Source: Streptomyces sp. GKU 895 (GTDB lineage Bacteria > Actinomycetota > Actinomycetes > Streptomycetales > Streptomycetaceae). From it: 64,000 bases of DNA. The stretch is taken from assembly GCA_002027195.1 (NCBI GenBank), contig MWJO01000006.1:85860-149859 (forward strand), read 5' to 3'. Positions 44,301 to 59,300 of this stretch are shown piece by piece; position 1 is the stretch's first letter, and each line of letters begins with the position of its first letter. Made by a program: the position numbers and the translations under genes. Below the pieces are notes generated by a model. That model did no database searches and was not told where the DNA came from. It saw only the letters and a program-made list of their open reading frames with translations.

Positions 44301-47300
44301 TCAGCGAATCGCCGCCCAGATCGAAGAAGCTCTCTTCCGCGCCGACCCGCTCCAGGTCCAGTACCTCGGCGAAGAGAGCGGCCAGCGCCTCCTCGGTCGG
44401 GGTCGCAGGTGCGCGACCGCCGCTCGTGCCGAGGTCGGGGGCCGGGAGGGCGGCACGGTCGATCTTGCCGTTGGCGGTCAGCGGGAAGGTGACGAGAACG
44501 ACGACCGTCGACGGGACCATGTACTCCGGCAGCCGGATGGCCGCACCTGCCCGGACGTCCTCGGCGTCCGCGTCCCCGACGACGTAGCCGATCAGACGGC
44601 CGTCGCGTATCTGTGCCACGGCTCGCTCGACCTGTGGCTGGGCGGCGAGGACGGCTTCGACCTCGCCGAGCTCGACCCGGAAGCCACGGATCTTGACCTG
44701 TTCATCGGCACGGCCCACGAAGGCCAGCTGACCGTCTGGCGTCCAACGGCCCAGGTCACCGGTGCGGTACATCCGGCCACCGTCAGCGTCGAACGGGCAG
44801 GCGATGAACCGCTCGGCGGTGAGATCAGGGCGGTTGACGTAACCGCGGGCCAGACCGTCCCCGGCGATATACAGCTCGCCCGTCACACCCACCGGGACAG
44901 GGCGCAGGAAGGCGTCGAGGACGAAGGTGCGGACATTGCCCAGGGGCCGTCCGATGGCGGGCGGAGCGTCCTCACCCGTAATGCCCTCATCCAGCAGTAC
45001 GGCGGTGGTGATGACGGTCGCCTCGGTGGGCCCGTAGGTGTTCCACACCCGGGCCGCTTCACGCCACTTGGCGGCCAGGCCGGCCTCCAGACGCTCGGCG
45101 CCCAGCACCCAGTTGTCGATCCCGGAGACCATCGCTGGCTCCAGCGCGCCGAGGAGGGAGGGCACCACACTCGCCGTGCTCACTCCGGCCGCCTCGATCA
45201 TGCGCGCCAGGGCCGCCGCGTCCAGCCGTTCGTCGGACGAGGCGATCGCCAACGTGCCGCCCGCAGCCAGCGTGACCGCCACATCCAGCACCGCCGCGTC
45301 GAAGCTGAACGACGCGAACTGCAACGCCGTGACACCAGGTTCGACTCCGAGCACCGGGCGCATCACGGATGCCAGGTTGGCCACGGAGGCGTGCGCGACG
45401 GCCACACCCTTCGGACGCCCCGTCGACCCCGACGTATAGATCACATAGGCCAGTTGATCGGCGCCGACTTCCGGCAGCGCACCGGCATCACTCGCCAGCT
45501 CATCCAGCACGACGGTGTCGACCTCCGCCGACAGGCGGCCCGCGGTCTCCGCCGTCACCAACACCAACTCGGCGTCACTGTCGGCCGCCATGAACACCAG
45601 CCGCTCAGAGGGGTATTCGGGGTCCAGCGGAACGTACGCCCCACCGGCCTTCCACACCGCCAGAATCGCCACCACCATCTCGGCCCCACGCGGCAGGCAC
45701 AGCCCGACCCGGGACTCCCGCCCCACACCCCGCGCCACCAGCCCACGCGCCAACGCATCAGAGCGTGCGTCGACTTCGGCGTACGACAGGCCCCGGCCCT
45801 CCGCCCACAGCGCGACCGCCTCGGGTGTCCTGGCCGCGCTGGTACGGAACCGCGCCAGCACGGTCGACGTGTCCACCTCGCTCGCGGTGGCGTTCCACTC
45901 GTCCACGACCGCAGCCCGCTCGGACTCCTCCAGCACCTCCACGGCGCTCAGCCGCAGCTCCGGATCGGCCGCGACCTGCGCCAGGACTCGCACGAGCCGC
46001 TCCGCGAGCCGGCCGACCGTCTGCTCGTCGAAGAGATCGGCGGCGTAGAGGATCGCGCCCCGCAGACCATCGACCGAGCCGTTGTCCGAGCGGCGCTCGC
46101 TCAGCGTCAGGGAGAGGTCGAAGCGGGCCGGGGGGTCTTCCGCCGGCGGAATCTGCTCGACGGTCAACCCTTCGAGTTCCCAGTGCGCCTCCGGCACGTT
46201 CTGGAGGGCCAGCATCACCTGGAACAGCGGATTACGGGCGGCGGAACGGGCCGGGTTCAGTTCGTCGACGAGCCGCTCGAACGGCACGTCCTGGTGGGCG
46301 TACGCCGACAGGTCCGTCTCACGCACCCGCCGCAGCACCTCGATGAACGACGGGTCGCCCGCCATGTCGGAGCGCAGGACAAGGGTGTTGACGAAGAAGC
46401 CGGCCAAGTCCTCCAGTTGGGAGTCCGAGCGCCCGGCGACGGGAGTCCCGACGCAGATGTCCTCTCCGGCCCCCATCCTGGCCAGCAGCACCACCAGTGC
46501 CGCGTGTACGACCATGAACATCGTCGCGCCGCCCTGCGCGGCCAGTTCGGCAAGCCGGGCGTGTGTCTGCGTGTCGACGTCCAGCGGCACCGACCCACTG
46601 CGGAACGACGGCACCGCCGGACGCGGCCGGTCGAACGGCAGCACCGTCTCCTGCGGCGCACCCTCCAACGCCCGTCGCCAGTGGGCGATCTGCCCCGCCC
46701 CGGCGCTGTCGGGGTCATCCAGGTCGCCGAGCACCTCGCGCTGCCACAGCGCGTAGTCCGCGTACTGGACGGGGAAGGGCTCCCATCCCGGCGTCCGACC
46801 GACCAGCCTCGACTGGTAGGCCGTCTGCAGGTCGCGGGCGAGTACGCCCATCGACCAGGCGTCGGAGGCGATGTGGTGAGCCACCAGCAGCAGGACCCAG
46901 TCCGTGTCGGAGACCTTCAGCAGAGTGGTCCGCCACGGCAGATCGACGGCCAGATCGAAGCCGCGCTCGGCCTCGCCCCGCATCGCTTCCCGCCACTGTT
47001 CGCCGGCTTCGATGACCTGGAGCCGGGGGCGTCCTGCGGAGCCTTCGCGGATCTCCTGATACGGCACCCCTTCCACGTCCGGGAAGACCGTACGCAGGCT
47101 CTCGTGCCGGTCGGCGATGTCCCACAGCGCGGCCTGGAGGGCCTCGGCATCGAGGGTGCCGGTCAGGCGCAGCGCGAAGGGCATGTTGTAGGCGGAGGCA
47201 CCCGTCTCGTCCATCCGGTTGAGGAACCACATCCGCTGCTGCGCGAAGGACAGCGGTATGCGGTCCGGGCGCTCCCGACGCGCCAGCACCACACCGGTCG

Positions 47301-50300
47301 ACCCGCCGGCGGTGTCGACCAGCCGCGCGATCCCCGCGACCGTCGGCTCCGCGAACACCTCACGGACCCCGACCGACACCTCCAGCACCGAACGGACACG
47401 GGCGATCAGCCGCATCACCTTCAGCGAATCGCCGCCCAGCTCGAAGAAACTCTCCTCCGCGCCGACGCTCTCCAGATCCAGTACCTCGGCGAAGAGAGCA
47501 GTCAGCGCCTCCTCGGTCGGAGTCACTGGCCCTCGGGAAGCACTGGTGCCCAGATCCGGCACCGGGAGCGCGGCCCGGTCGACCTTGCCGTTGACGGTCA
47601 GCGGCAAGGCGTCGAGCAGCATGAGGGCGGACGGCACCATGTAGTCCGGCAGCCGGGTGGCAGCGAAGGCACGGAGATCGTCCGTGTCGATGGCGCCGAC
47701 GGCGTAGCCGATCAGGCGGCCGTCGTAAATCTGTGCGGCAGATTGGGCGACCTGCGGGTGGGCGGCGAGGACGGCTTCGACCTCGCCGAGCTCGACCCGG
47801 AAGCCACGGATCTTGACCTGCTCGTCGGCACGGCCCACGAAGGCCAGCTGACCGTCTGGCGTCCAGCGCGCCAGGTCACCGGTGCGGTACATCCGGCCAC
47901 CGTCCGCGTCGAACGGGCAGGCGATGAAGCGTTCCGCCGTCAGGTCCGGGCGGTTGACGTAACCCCTGGCCAGACCGTCCCCGGCGATATACAGCTCACC
48001 CGTCACACCCGCCGGCACGGGACGGAGGAAGGCGTCGAGGACGTAGGTGCGGACGTTCCCGAGGGGGCGGCCGATCGCGGGCGGGGCGTCTTCGCCCGTG
48101 ATGCCTTCGTCCAGGAGTACGGCGGTGGTGATGACGGTCGCCTCGGTCGGCCCGTAGGTGTTCCACACCCGGGCCCCCGCGCGCCACTTGGCCGCCAGCC
48201 CGGCCTCCAGCCGCTCAGCGCCCAGCACCCAGTTGCCGATCCCCGGCACCGCGCCCGGCTCCAGCACCCCCAACAACGACGGCACCACACTCGCCACATC
48301 CACACCGGCCGCATCGATCATGCGCGCAAGGGCCGCCGCATCCAGCCGCTCTTCGGATGAGGCGATCGCCAACGTGCCGCCCGCAGCCAGCGTGACCGCC
48401 ACATCCAGCACCGCCGCGTCAAAGCTGAACGACGCGAACTGCAACGCCGTAACCCCAGGCTCAACCCCGAGCACCGGACGCATCACCGACGCCAGATTCG
48501 CCACCGAAGCATGCGCCACGGCCACACCCTTCGGCCGCCCCGTCGACCCCGAGGTGTAGATGATGTAGGCCAGTTGGCCGGAGCCGACCTCCGGCAGCAC
48601 ACCGGCCTCACTCCCCACCTCATCCAGCAGCACACCCGCGGCCACCCGCCCGGCCGTCTCCTCCACGACCAGCACCAGCTGCGCCGCACTGTCGGTCACC
48701 ATGTAGGCGAGCCGCTCGGAGGGGTACTCCGGGTCCAGCGGGACGTACGCCCCACCGGCCTTCCACACCCCCAGCATGGCCACGACCATCTCGGCCCCGC
48801 GCGGCAGGCACAGGCCCACCCGGGACTCCGCGCCCACGCCCCGCGCCACCAGCCCACGCGCCACCGCATCCGACCGCGCATCCACCTCGGCATACGACAG
48901 GCCCCGCCCCTCGGACCACAGCGCGACCGTCTCCGGCGCCACGGCCACACGGGCGCGGAACCGCTCCAGCACGGTCGAGGTGTCCACCTCGCTCGCGGTG
49001 GCGTTCCACTCGTCCACGACCGCAGCCCGCTCGGACTCCTCCAGCAGGTCCAGGTCGCTCAGCCGCAGCTCCGGATCAGCCGCGACCTGCTCCAGCACCC
49101 GCACCAGCCGCCCGGCCAGCCCCCGCACCGTCGCCTCGTCGAACAGGTCGGCCGCGTACAGGATGCCGCCCCTCAGACCCTCGGCCGTGCCGCCCTCCGA
49201 CCGACGCTCGCTCAGCGAGAGGGACAGATCGAAGCGGGCCGCCAGGTCCTCTGCGTGCGGAACCTGCTCGACCGTCAGCCCCTCTAGGTTCCAGTGCGGC
49301 TCGGGCACGTTCTGGAGGGCCAGCATCACCTGGAACAACGGGTTGCGGGCCGCGGAGCGCTCCGGGTTCAGCTCGTCCACGAGCCGCTCGAACGGCACGT
49401 CCTGATGCGCGTACGCCGACAGGTCGGCCTCCCGCACCCGCGCCAGCAGGTCCCGGAAGGACGGATTCCCCGCCAAGTCGGAGCGCAGGACGAGCGTGTT
49501 GATGAAGAGGCCGGCCAGCCCCTCCAGTTGTGCGTCGGAGCGGCCCGCGACGGGGGTGCCGATGCAGACGTCCTCTCCCGCGCCCATACGGGAGAGCAGT
49601 ACCGACAGCGCCGCGTGTACGACCATGAACATCGTCGCGCCACCCTGCGCGGCCAGATCGGCCAACCGGGCATGCGTCGCCGCGTCCACCCGCACCGGCA
49701 CCTGACCGCCGCGGAACGAGGGCGCCGCCGGACGCGGCCGGTCGAAGGGCAGCACCGTCTCCTGCGGCGCACCCTCCAACGCCCGCCGCCAGTAGGCGAT
49801 CTGACCAGCCCCCGGGCTCTCCGGGTCGTCCAGCTCGCCGAGCACCTCACGCTGCCACAGCGCGTAGTCCGCGTACTGGACGGGGAGCGGCTCCCATCCG
49901 GGTTCGGCATCCGACAGCCGTGCGCGATAGGCGGCTTGGAGGTCGTTCGCGAGGACGCCCATCGACCAGGCGTCGGTCGCGATGTGGTGGGCGACCAGCA
50001 GCAGCACCCACTCCTCCTCCGAGACCCTCAACAGGGTTGTCCGCCAAGGGAGTTCGACCGCCAGGTCAAACCCGCGCCCCGCCTCTACCTGCATGGCCTC
50101 ACGCCACCGCTCGCCGGCCTCGACGACGACCAGCTCCGGACGCCCCTCGGCGCCGTCACGGATCTCTTGATACGGAGCGCCCTCGATGTCCGGGAAGACC
50201 GTGCGCAGGCTCTCGTGCCGATCCGCAACATCACCCAGTGCCGACTTCAGCACCTCGACGTCGAGGCTGCCGGTCAGCTGTAGAGCGAAAGGAAGGTTGT

Positions 50301-53300
50301 AGGCGGAGGCCGCCACCTCGTCCATCCGGTTGAGGAACCACATCCGCTGCTGGGCGAAGGACAGGGGTACGCGCTCGGGACGCTCCCGGCGGGCCAGCAT
50401 CACGCCCGCCGACGCCCCGACGGTGTCGACCAACCGCGCCACACCGGCCACGGTCGGGTCCGCGAAGACCTCCCGGACTCCGACCGACGCCTCCAGCACC
50501 GAGCGAATACGGGCGATCAGCCGCATCACCAGCAGCGAATCACCACCCAGCTCGAAGAAGCTCTCCTCGGCGCCGACCCGTTCCAGGCCGAGCACCTCGG
50601 CGAACAGCCCGCACAGCGTCTCCTCCGTCGGAGTCGCGGCCCGCGAGACGCACCGGCACCCAGGTCAGGCACCGGCAGAGCAGCACGGTCGACCTTGCCG
50701 TTCACCGTCAGCGGGAACGCGTCCAGGACGACGACCGCGGAAGGCACCAGGTAATCCGGCACGCGCGCGGCAGCGAATGCGCGCAGAGCGGCGGCATCCG
50801 TGTCGCCGACGACGTATCCGATCAGCCGCGCATCCCGTACGACGGCCACGGCCTGCTCGACCTGCGGGTGGGCGGCGAGGACGGCCTCGACCTCGCCCAG
50901 TTCCACCCGGAACCCACGGATCTTCACCTGCTCATCCGCACGCCCCAAGAACTCCAACTGCCCATCCGCCAACCACCGCACCACATCACCCGTGCGATAC
51001 ATCCGGCCACCATCCACACCGAACGGACACGCCACAAACCGCCCCGACGTCAAACCAGCACGCCCCGCATACCCCCGCGCCAGCCCCACCCCCGACACAT
51101 ACAACTCACCACGCACCCCCACCGGCACCGGCTGCAAAAACGCATCCAGCACAAACACCCCGGCATTCCGCAACGGCCGACCAATCGGCACCACCCCCGA
51201 CCGACCCACCCCACCCCACTCCAACGGCCCACTCATCGCCGCACACACCGTCACCTCAGTCGGCCCATACGCATTCACCATCCGCCGACCAACCGACCAC
51301 CGCTCCACCAACCCCCGCAGCACACACCTCCCCCCGCCACCACCAACGTCTCCAACCCCGCCGGCAACACCCCCTCCTCCACCGCCAACACCCCCGGCCG
51401 CACCGTCACATGCGACGCCCCCGACCGCACCAACGCCTCACCCAACGACACCCGCGGCGGCAACCCCTCCACCCCCGCCACCACCAACACCGCACCCGCA
51501 CCCCACGCCATGCACAACTCAGACACCGCCGCGTCAAAACTCAACGACGCAAACTGCAACACCCGAGCACCCACACCCACCGCAAACCGCTCAACCTGCG
51601 CACCCGCCAAATTCACCAACCCCGCATGCGACACCACCACACCCTTCGGCCGCCCCGTCGAACCCGACGTGTAGATGATGTAGGCCAGCTGGTCAGGAGC
51701 GATGTCCGGCAGTTCGCGCACGGTCCGGTGGTGGTCGCCGTCGAGTTCGTCGAGCTCGTCGAGCAGGACGGTCTCCACCTCACCCGACAGCCGGTCGGCG
51801 GTTTCGGGCGCGACCAGGACCAGTTCGGCTTCACTGTCCGCGACCATGTAGGCCAGCCGGTCGGAGGGATACGCGGGATCCAGCGGCACATACGCCCCGC
51901 CGGCCTTCCACACGGCCAGAATCGCGATGATCGCCTCGATCCCGCGCGGGAAGCAGAGGCCGATCCGGGACTCCCGCCCCACACCGCGCGCCACCAGCCC
52001 GCGCGCCAACGCGTCGGCCCGGGCGTCGAGTTCGGCGTAGGACAGGCTCTGGTCCTCGGAGCTCAGGGCGTCCGCCTCCGGTGTCCGCGCCACCCACCCC
52101 TGGAACAGCTCCAGCACGGTCGCGGCTTCGACTTCGCTCGCGGTGCCGTTCCACCGCTCGACGACCGTCGCCCGCTCGTCCGCCTCCAGCACGTCCACTG
52201 CGCCCAGCCGCAGCTCCGGGTCGGCCGCGACCTGCTCCAGCACCCGCACCAGCCGCCCGGCCAAGGCACGCACCGTCGCCTCGTCGAACAGGTCGGCCGC
52301 GTAGAGAATCCCGCCCCGCAGACCATCGACCGACCCGTCCTCCGACCGGCGCTCGCTCAGCGAGAGGGACAGATCGAAGCGGGCCGGCGGATCCGCCAGC
52401 GGCGGGATCTGCTCGACGACCAGCCCTTCGAGGTCCCAGAGGGCCTCGGGCACGTTCTGAAGCGCGAGCAGCACCTGGAACAGCGGATTGCGGGACGCCG
52501 ACCGCTCCGGATTCACCTCGTCGACGAGCCGCTCGAAGGGCACATCCTGGTGCGCGTACGCCGACAGGTCAGCCTCCCGCACCCGCGCCAACAACTCACC
52601 GAAGGTGGGGTTACCGGAGGCGTCGGACCGCAGAACGAGCGTGTTGACGAAGAACCCGGCCAGATCCTCCAGCTGTGAGTCCGAGCGCCCGGCGACGGGA
52701 GTCCCGACGCAGACGTCCTCCCCGGCACCCATCCTCGCCAGCAGCATCACCAGTGCCGCGTGCACGACCATGAACATGGTCGCCCCGCCCCGCGCGGCCA
52801 GATCAGCCAACCGGGCATGCGTCGCCGCATCGACGTCCACCGGCACCGACCCACTACGGAACGACGGCACCGCCGGACGCGGCCGGTCGAAGGGCAGCAC
52901 AGTCTCCTGAGGCGCCCCCGCCAACTCCCGCTTCCAGTAGGCGACCTGGGCGGACACCTGACTGCCGGGGTCGTCCAGCTCGCCGAGCACCTCGCGCTGC
53001 CACAGCGCGTAATCCGCGTACTGGACGGGGAGCAGGTCCAGCAGCTCCCGCTCCTCCGTCCCGCCGCTCAACCGCGCCTGGTAGGCCGTCTGCAGATCAC
53101 GCGCCAGCACGCCCATCGACCAGGCGTCGGTCGCGATGTGATGGGCCACCAGCAGCAGCACCCACTCCGCCTGCGAGACCCTCAACAGCGTGGTCCGCCA
53201 CGGCAGTTCCACCGCCAGATCGAAGCCGCGCCCGGCCTCGTCCTCCACCAGCTCACGCCACCGCTCACCGGCGTCGACGATCTGGAGCCGCGGACGCCCC

Positions 53301-56300
53301 CCGGCGCCCTCGCGGATCTCCTGATACGGCACACCCTCCACGTCCGGGAAGACCGTCCGCAGGCTCTCGTGCCGGTCGGCAACGTCCCACAGCGCCGACT
53401 CCAGCACCTCGACATCGAGGCTGCCGGTCAGCCGCAGAGCGAAGGGGAGGTTGTAGGCGGCGGCGCCCTCAGCTCCCTCCCCGTCCATCCGGTTGAGGAA
53501 CCACATCCGCTGCTGCGCGAAGGACAGCGGCACCCGCTCCGGCCGCTCACGCCGCCCCAGCACCACACCGGTCGACACGCCAGCGCTCTCGACGAGCCGC
53601 GCAACGGCGGCCACCGTCGGCTCCGCGAACACCTCACGGACCCCGACCGACACCTCCAGCACCGAACGGACACGGGCGATCAGCCGCATCACCTTCAGCG
53701 AATCGCCGCCCAGCTCGAAGAAACTCTCCTCCGCGCCGACCCGCTCCAGCCCCAGCACCTCGGCGAACAGAGCGGCCAACGCCTCCTCAGTCGCAGTCGC
53801 AGGTTCACGAGACGCACCGGCCCCCAGATCCGGCAGCGGCAGGAGAGCGCGGTCGATCTTGCCGTTGACGGTCAGCGGGAAGGCGTCCAGGACGACGACC
53901 GCCGACGGGACCATGTACTCCGGCAGCCGGATGGCCGCACCGGCCCGGACGTCGTCGGCGTCCACGTCCCCGACGACGTAACCGACCAGACGGCCATTCC
54001 GTACGACAGCGAGGGCCCGCTCTACCTGTGGCTGGGCGGCGAGGACGGCTTCGACCTCGCCGAGCTCGACCCGGAAGCCACGGATCTTGACCTGCTCGTC
54101 GGCCCGCCCGACGAAGGCCAGCTGACCGTCTGGCGTCCAGCGGACCAGGTCACCGGTGCGGTACATCCGGCCACCGTCAGCGTCGAACGGGCAGGCCACG
54201 AACCGCTCGGCGGTCAGATCGGGGCGGTTGACGTAACCGCGGGCCAGACCGTCCCCGGCGATGTACAGCTCGCCCGTCACACCCACGGGGACAGGGCGCA
54301 GGAAGGCGTCCAGGACGTAGGTGCGGACATTGCCCAGGGGCCGTCCGATGGCGGGCGGAGCGTCCTCACCCGTAATGCCCTCATCCAGGAGTACGGCGGT
54401 GGTGATGACGGTCGCTTCGGTGGGCCCGTAGGTGTTCCACACCCGGGCGCTTTCCCGCCACTTGGCGGCCAGGCCGGCCTCCAGACGCTCAGCGCCCAGC
54501 ACCCAGTTGCCGATCCCAGGCACCGCGCCCGGCTCCAGCACCCCCAACAACGACGGCACCACACTCGCCACGTCGACGCCGGCCGCATCGATCATGCGCG
54601 CAAGGGCCGCCGCGTCCAGCCGCTCTTCGGTGGAGGCGATCGCCAACGTGCCGCCCGCGGCGAGGGTGACCGCCACGTCCAGCACCGCCGCGTCGAAGCT
54701 GAACGACGCGAACTGCAACGCCGTGACACCAGGTTCAACGCCGAGCACCGGGCGCATCACGGACGCCAGGTTGGCCACGGAGGCGTGCGCGACGGCCACA
54801 CCCTTCGGACGCCCCGTCGACCCCGACGTATAGATCACATAGGCCAGCTGGTCGGCGCCGACCTCCGGCAGCACACCGGCCTCACTCGCCAAGTCATCCA
54901 GCAGAACCCCTGCGGCCACTCGCCCGGCCGTCTCCTCCGCGACAACCACCAGCTCGGCCCCGCTGTCGGCGACCATGAACTCAAGTCGCTCAGAGGGGTA
55001 TTCGGGGTCCAGCGGCACGTACGCCCCGCCGGCCTTCCACACCGCCAGCATGGCGATGACCGCTTCCGCCCCACGTGGCAGGCACAGTCCTACCCGGGAC
55101 TCGCGGCCCACACCCCGCGCCACCAGCCCACGCGCCACCGCATCCGACCGCGCATCCACCTCGGCATACGACAGGCCCCACCCCTCCGGACCACACCGCG
55201 ACCGCCTCCGGCGCCACGGCCACACGGGCGCGGAACCGCTCCAGCACGGTCGACGTGTCCACCTGCTGGTCGGAGGCGTTCCACTCCTCGACGACCGCCG
55301 CCCGCTCCGAGGCGGTCAGCAGATCAAGGTCGCTCAGCCGCAGCCCCGGATCGGCCGCGACCTGCTCCAGCACCCGCACCAGCCGCCCGGCCAGCCCACG
55401 CACCGTCGCCTCATCGAACAAGTCGGCGGCATACAACAGCCCACCCTCCAACCCAGCCGGGGAGCCACCTTCGGTCCACCGCTCACCGAGGCCCACCGAC
55501 AGATCGAACCGGGCGGGAGCCATCTCCGGCGGGATCTGCTCTACCGCCAGCCCTTCGAGGTCCCACTGCGCCTCGGGCACGTTCTGGAGCGCGAGCATCA
55601 CCTGGAACAGCGGATTGCGGGCGGCAGAGCGCTCCGGGTTCAGCTCGTCCACGAGCCGCTCGAACGGCACGTCCTGATGCGCGTACGCCGACAGATCGGC
55701 CTCCCGCACCCGCGCCAACAACTCACCGAAGGTGGGGTTACCGGCGGCGTCGGACCGCAGAACGAGCGTGTTGACGAAGAACCCGGCCAGATCCTCCAGC
55801 TGTGAGTCCGAGCGCCCGGCGACGGGAGTCCCGACGCAGACGTCCTCCCCGGCACCCATCCTCGCCAGCAGCATCACCAGTGCCGCGTGCACGACCATGA
55901 ACATGGTCGCCCCGCCCCGCGCGGCCAGATCAGCCAACCGGGCATGCGTCGCCGCATCGACATCCACCGGCACCGACCCACTACGGAACGACGGCACCGC
56001 CGGACGCGAACGGTCGAACGGCAGCAGCGTCTCCTGCGGCGCACCCTCCAACGCCTCCCGCCAGAAGGCGATCTGCGCCGCCCCCGCACTCGACGGGTCC
56101 TCCAGCTCGCCCAGCACCTCACGCTGCCACAGCGCGTAATCCGCGTACTGGACAGGGAGAGGCGCCCAGTTCGGGATGTCCTCGCCGGCGAGACGGGCAC
56201 GATAGGCGTCCCGGAGATCGCTCGCTATCACGCCCATCGACCAGGCGTCGGTCGCGATGTGATGGGCCACCAGGAGCAGCACCCACTCCGCCTCCGAGAC

Positions 56301-59300
56301 CCTCAACAGGGTGGTGCGCCACGGCAGGTCGACCCCGACGTCGAAGCCACGGCCGATCTCGTCCCGCATGAGCTCACGCCACCGCTCACCGGCCTCGACC
56401 ACCACCAGCTCCGGACGCCCCTCGACGCCCTGGCGGATCTCCTGATACGGCACGCCGTCCACGTCCGGGAAGATCGTCCGCAGGCTCTCGTGCCGATCGG
56501 CGATGTCACCCAGCGCCGCAGCCAGCGCCTCCGCGTCCAGCCGCCCGCTCAGCCGCAGCACCAGCGGCAGGTTGTAGACGGACGCCCCCGTCTCGTCCAT
56601 CCGGTTGAGGAACCACATCCGCTGCTGCGCGAAGGACAACGGCACCCGCAGCGGCCGCTCGCGCCGCCCCAGCACCACACCGGTCGACCCGGCAGCGGTG
56701 TCGACCAGCCGCGCGATACCCGCGACCGTCGGCTCCGCGAAGACCTCACGGACCCCGACCGACACCTCCAGCACCGAGCGCACACGGGCGATGAGCCGCA
56801 TCACCAGCAGCGAATCACCGCCCAGCGCGAAGAAACTCTCCTCCGCCCCGACGCTCTCCAGCCCGAGCAGATCGGCGAACAGCCCGCAGAGCGCCTCCTC
56901 GACCTCCGTCTCGGGCCCACGGGAAGCGCCCGCACCCAGATCGGGCACCGGCAGAGCAGCACGGTCCACCTTCCCGTTGACCGTCAACGGCAGTGCGTCC
57001 AGCACCACCACAGCCGACGGCACCATGTAGTCCGGCAGCCGCGTCGCCGCATGTGCCCGCACCGTGTCTTCGTCCGTATTGCCGACGACGTACCCGATCA
57101 GCCGCGCATCCCGTACGACGGCCACGGCCTGCTCGACCTGCGGGTGGACGGCGAGGACGGCTTCGACCTCGCCGAGCTCGACCCGGAAGCCACGGATCTT
57201 GACCTGCTCGTCGGCACGGCCGACGAACTCCAACTGACCATCCGCCGTCCAGCGGACCAGGTCCCCGGTGCGGTACATCCGGCCACCGTCAGCGTCGAAC
57301 GGGCAGGCCACGAACCGCTCCGCGGTGAGATCGGGCCGGTTGACATACCCCCGGGCCAGACCGTCCCCGGCGATATACAGCTCACCGGGTGCCCCCACCG
57401 GCACGGGACGGAGGAAGGCGTCCAGGACGTAGGTGCGGACGTTCCCCAGGGGGCGGCCGATGGCGGGCGGGGCGTCCTCGCCCGTGATGCCTTCGTCCAG
57501 GAGCACGGCGGTGGTGATGACGGTGGCCTCGGTCGGCCCGTAGGTGTTCCACACCCGGGCCGCTTCACGCCACTTGGCCGCCAGCCCGGCCTCCAGGCGC
57601 TCGGCACCCAGCACCCAGTTGCCGATCCCAGCCACCGCGCCCGGCTCCAGCACCCCCAACAACGACGGCACAACACTCGCCACATCCACACCGGCCGCAT
57701 CGATCATGCGCGCAAGGGCCGCCGCATCCAGCCGCTCTTCGGCCGAGGCAATCGCCAACGTCCCCCCGGCAGCCAGCGTGACCGCCACGTCCAGCACCGC
57801 CGCATCGAAACTGAAAGACGCGAACTGCAACGCCGTAACCCCAGGCTCAACCCCGAGCACCGGACGCATCACCGACGCCAGATTCGCCACCGAAGCATGC
57901 GCCACGGCCACACCCTTCGGCCGCCCCGTCGACCCCGAGGTGTAGATGATGTAGGCCAGTTGGCCGGAGCCGACCTCCGGCAGCACACCGGCCTCACTCC
58001 CCACCTCATCCAGCAGCACACCCGCGGCCACCCGCCCGGCCGTCTCCTCCACGACCAGCACCAGCTGCGCCGCACTGTCGGTCACCATGTAGGCGAGCCG
58101 CTCGGAGGGGTACTCCGGGTCCAGCGGGACGTACGCCCCACCGGCCTTCCACACCCCCAGCATGGCCACGACCATCTCGGCCCCACGCGGCAGGCACAGC
58201 CCCACCCGGGACTCCGCGCCCACGCCCCGCGCCACAAGCCCACGCGCCACCGCATCCGACCGCGCATCCACCTCGGCATACGACAACGCACGCCCACCCG
58301 ACCACAGCGCAACCGACCCCGGAGCCTCAGCCACACGGGCGCGGAACCGCTCCACCACCAAACCGGCCTCAGTCACCGCAGCCGTCGCGTTCCAGCCCTC
58401 GACGACCGCCACCCGCTCCGAGACGGCCAGCAGGTCCAGGTCGCTCAGCCGCAGCCCCGGATCAGCCGCGACCTGCTCCAGCACCCGCACCAGCCGCCCG
58501 GCCAGCCCACGCACCGTCGCCTCGTCAAACAAGTCGGCGGCATACAACAGCCCACCCCCCCAGCCCAGCAGGGGCGCCACCATCGGTCCACCGCTCGCTG
58601 AGGTCCACCGACAGGTCGAACCGGGCCGCGGGGTCCTCCACCGGCGGAACCTGCTCCACCCACAGCCCTTCCAGCTCCCACCGCGCCTCGGGCACGTTCT
58701 GGAGGGCCAGCATCACCTGGAACAACGGGTTGCGGGCGGCAGAGCGCTCCGGGTTCAGCTCGTCCACGAGCCGCTCGAACGGCACGTCCTGATGCGCGTA
58801 CGCCGACAGGTCGGCCTCCCGCACCCGCGCCAGCAGATCCCGGAAGGACGGATTCCCCGCCAAGTCGGAGCGCAGGACAAGCGTGTTCACGAAGAAGCCG
58901 GCCAGATCCTCCAGCTGCGAGTCGGAACGGCCCGCGACCGGCGTACCGACGCAGACGTCCTCCCCTGCCCCCATCCTCGCCAGCAGCACCGCCAACGCGG
59001 CATGCACGACCATGAACATCGTCGCGCCGCCCTGCGCGGCCAGCTCCACCAACCGGGCATGCGTCGCCGCATCCACCCCGACCGGCACCGACCCACTACG
59101 GAACGTCGGCACGGCAGGACGCGAACGGTCGAAGGGCAGCATCGTCTCCTGCGGCGCACCCTCCAACACCCCACGCCAGTAAGCGATCTGCCCCGCCGCT
59201 GCGCTCGACGGGTCCTCCAACTCCCCCAGCACCTCACGCTGCCACAGCGCGTAGTCCGCGTACTGCACCGGCAACGGCGTCCACCCCGGAGCCTCCCCGG

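Noticed and set aside
50900..51700. A/C-rich block considered as an insertion sequence or CRISPR-like repeat
   Set aside because: It is in-register A-domain coding sequence on the minus strand, with no transposase, terminal repeats or spacers.
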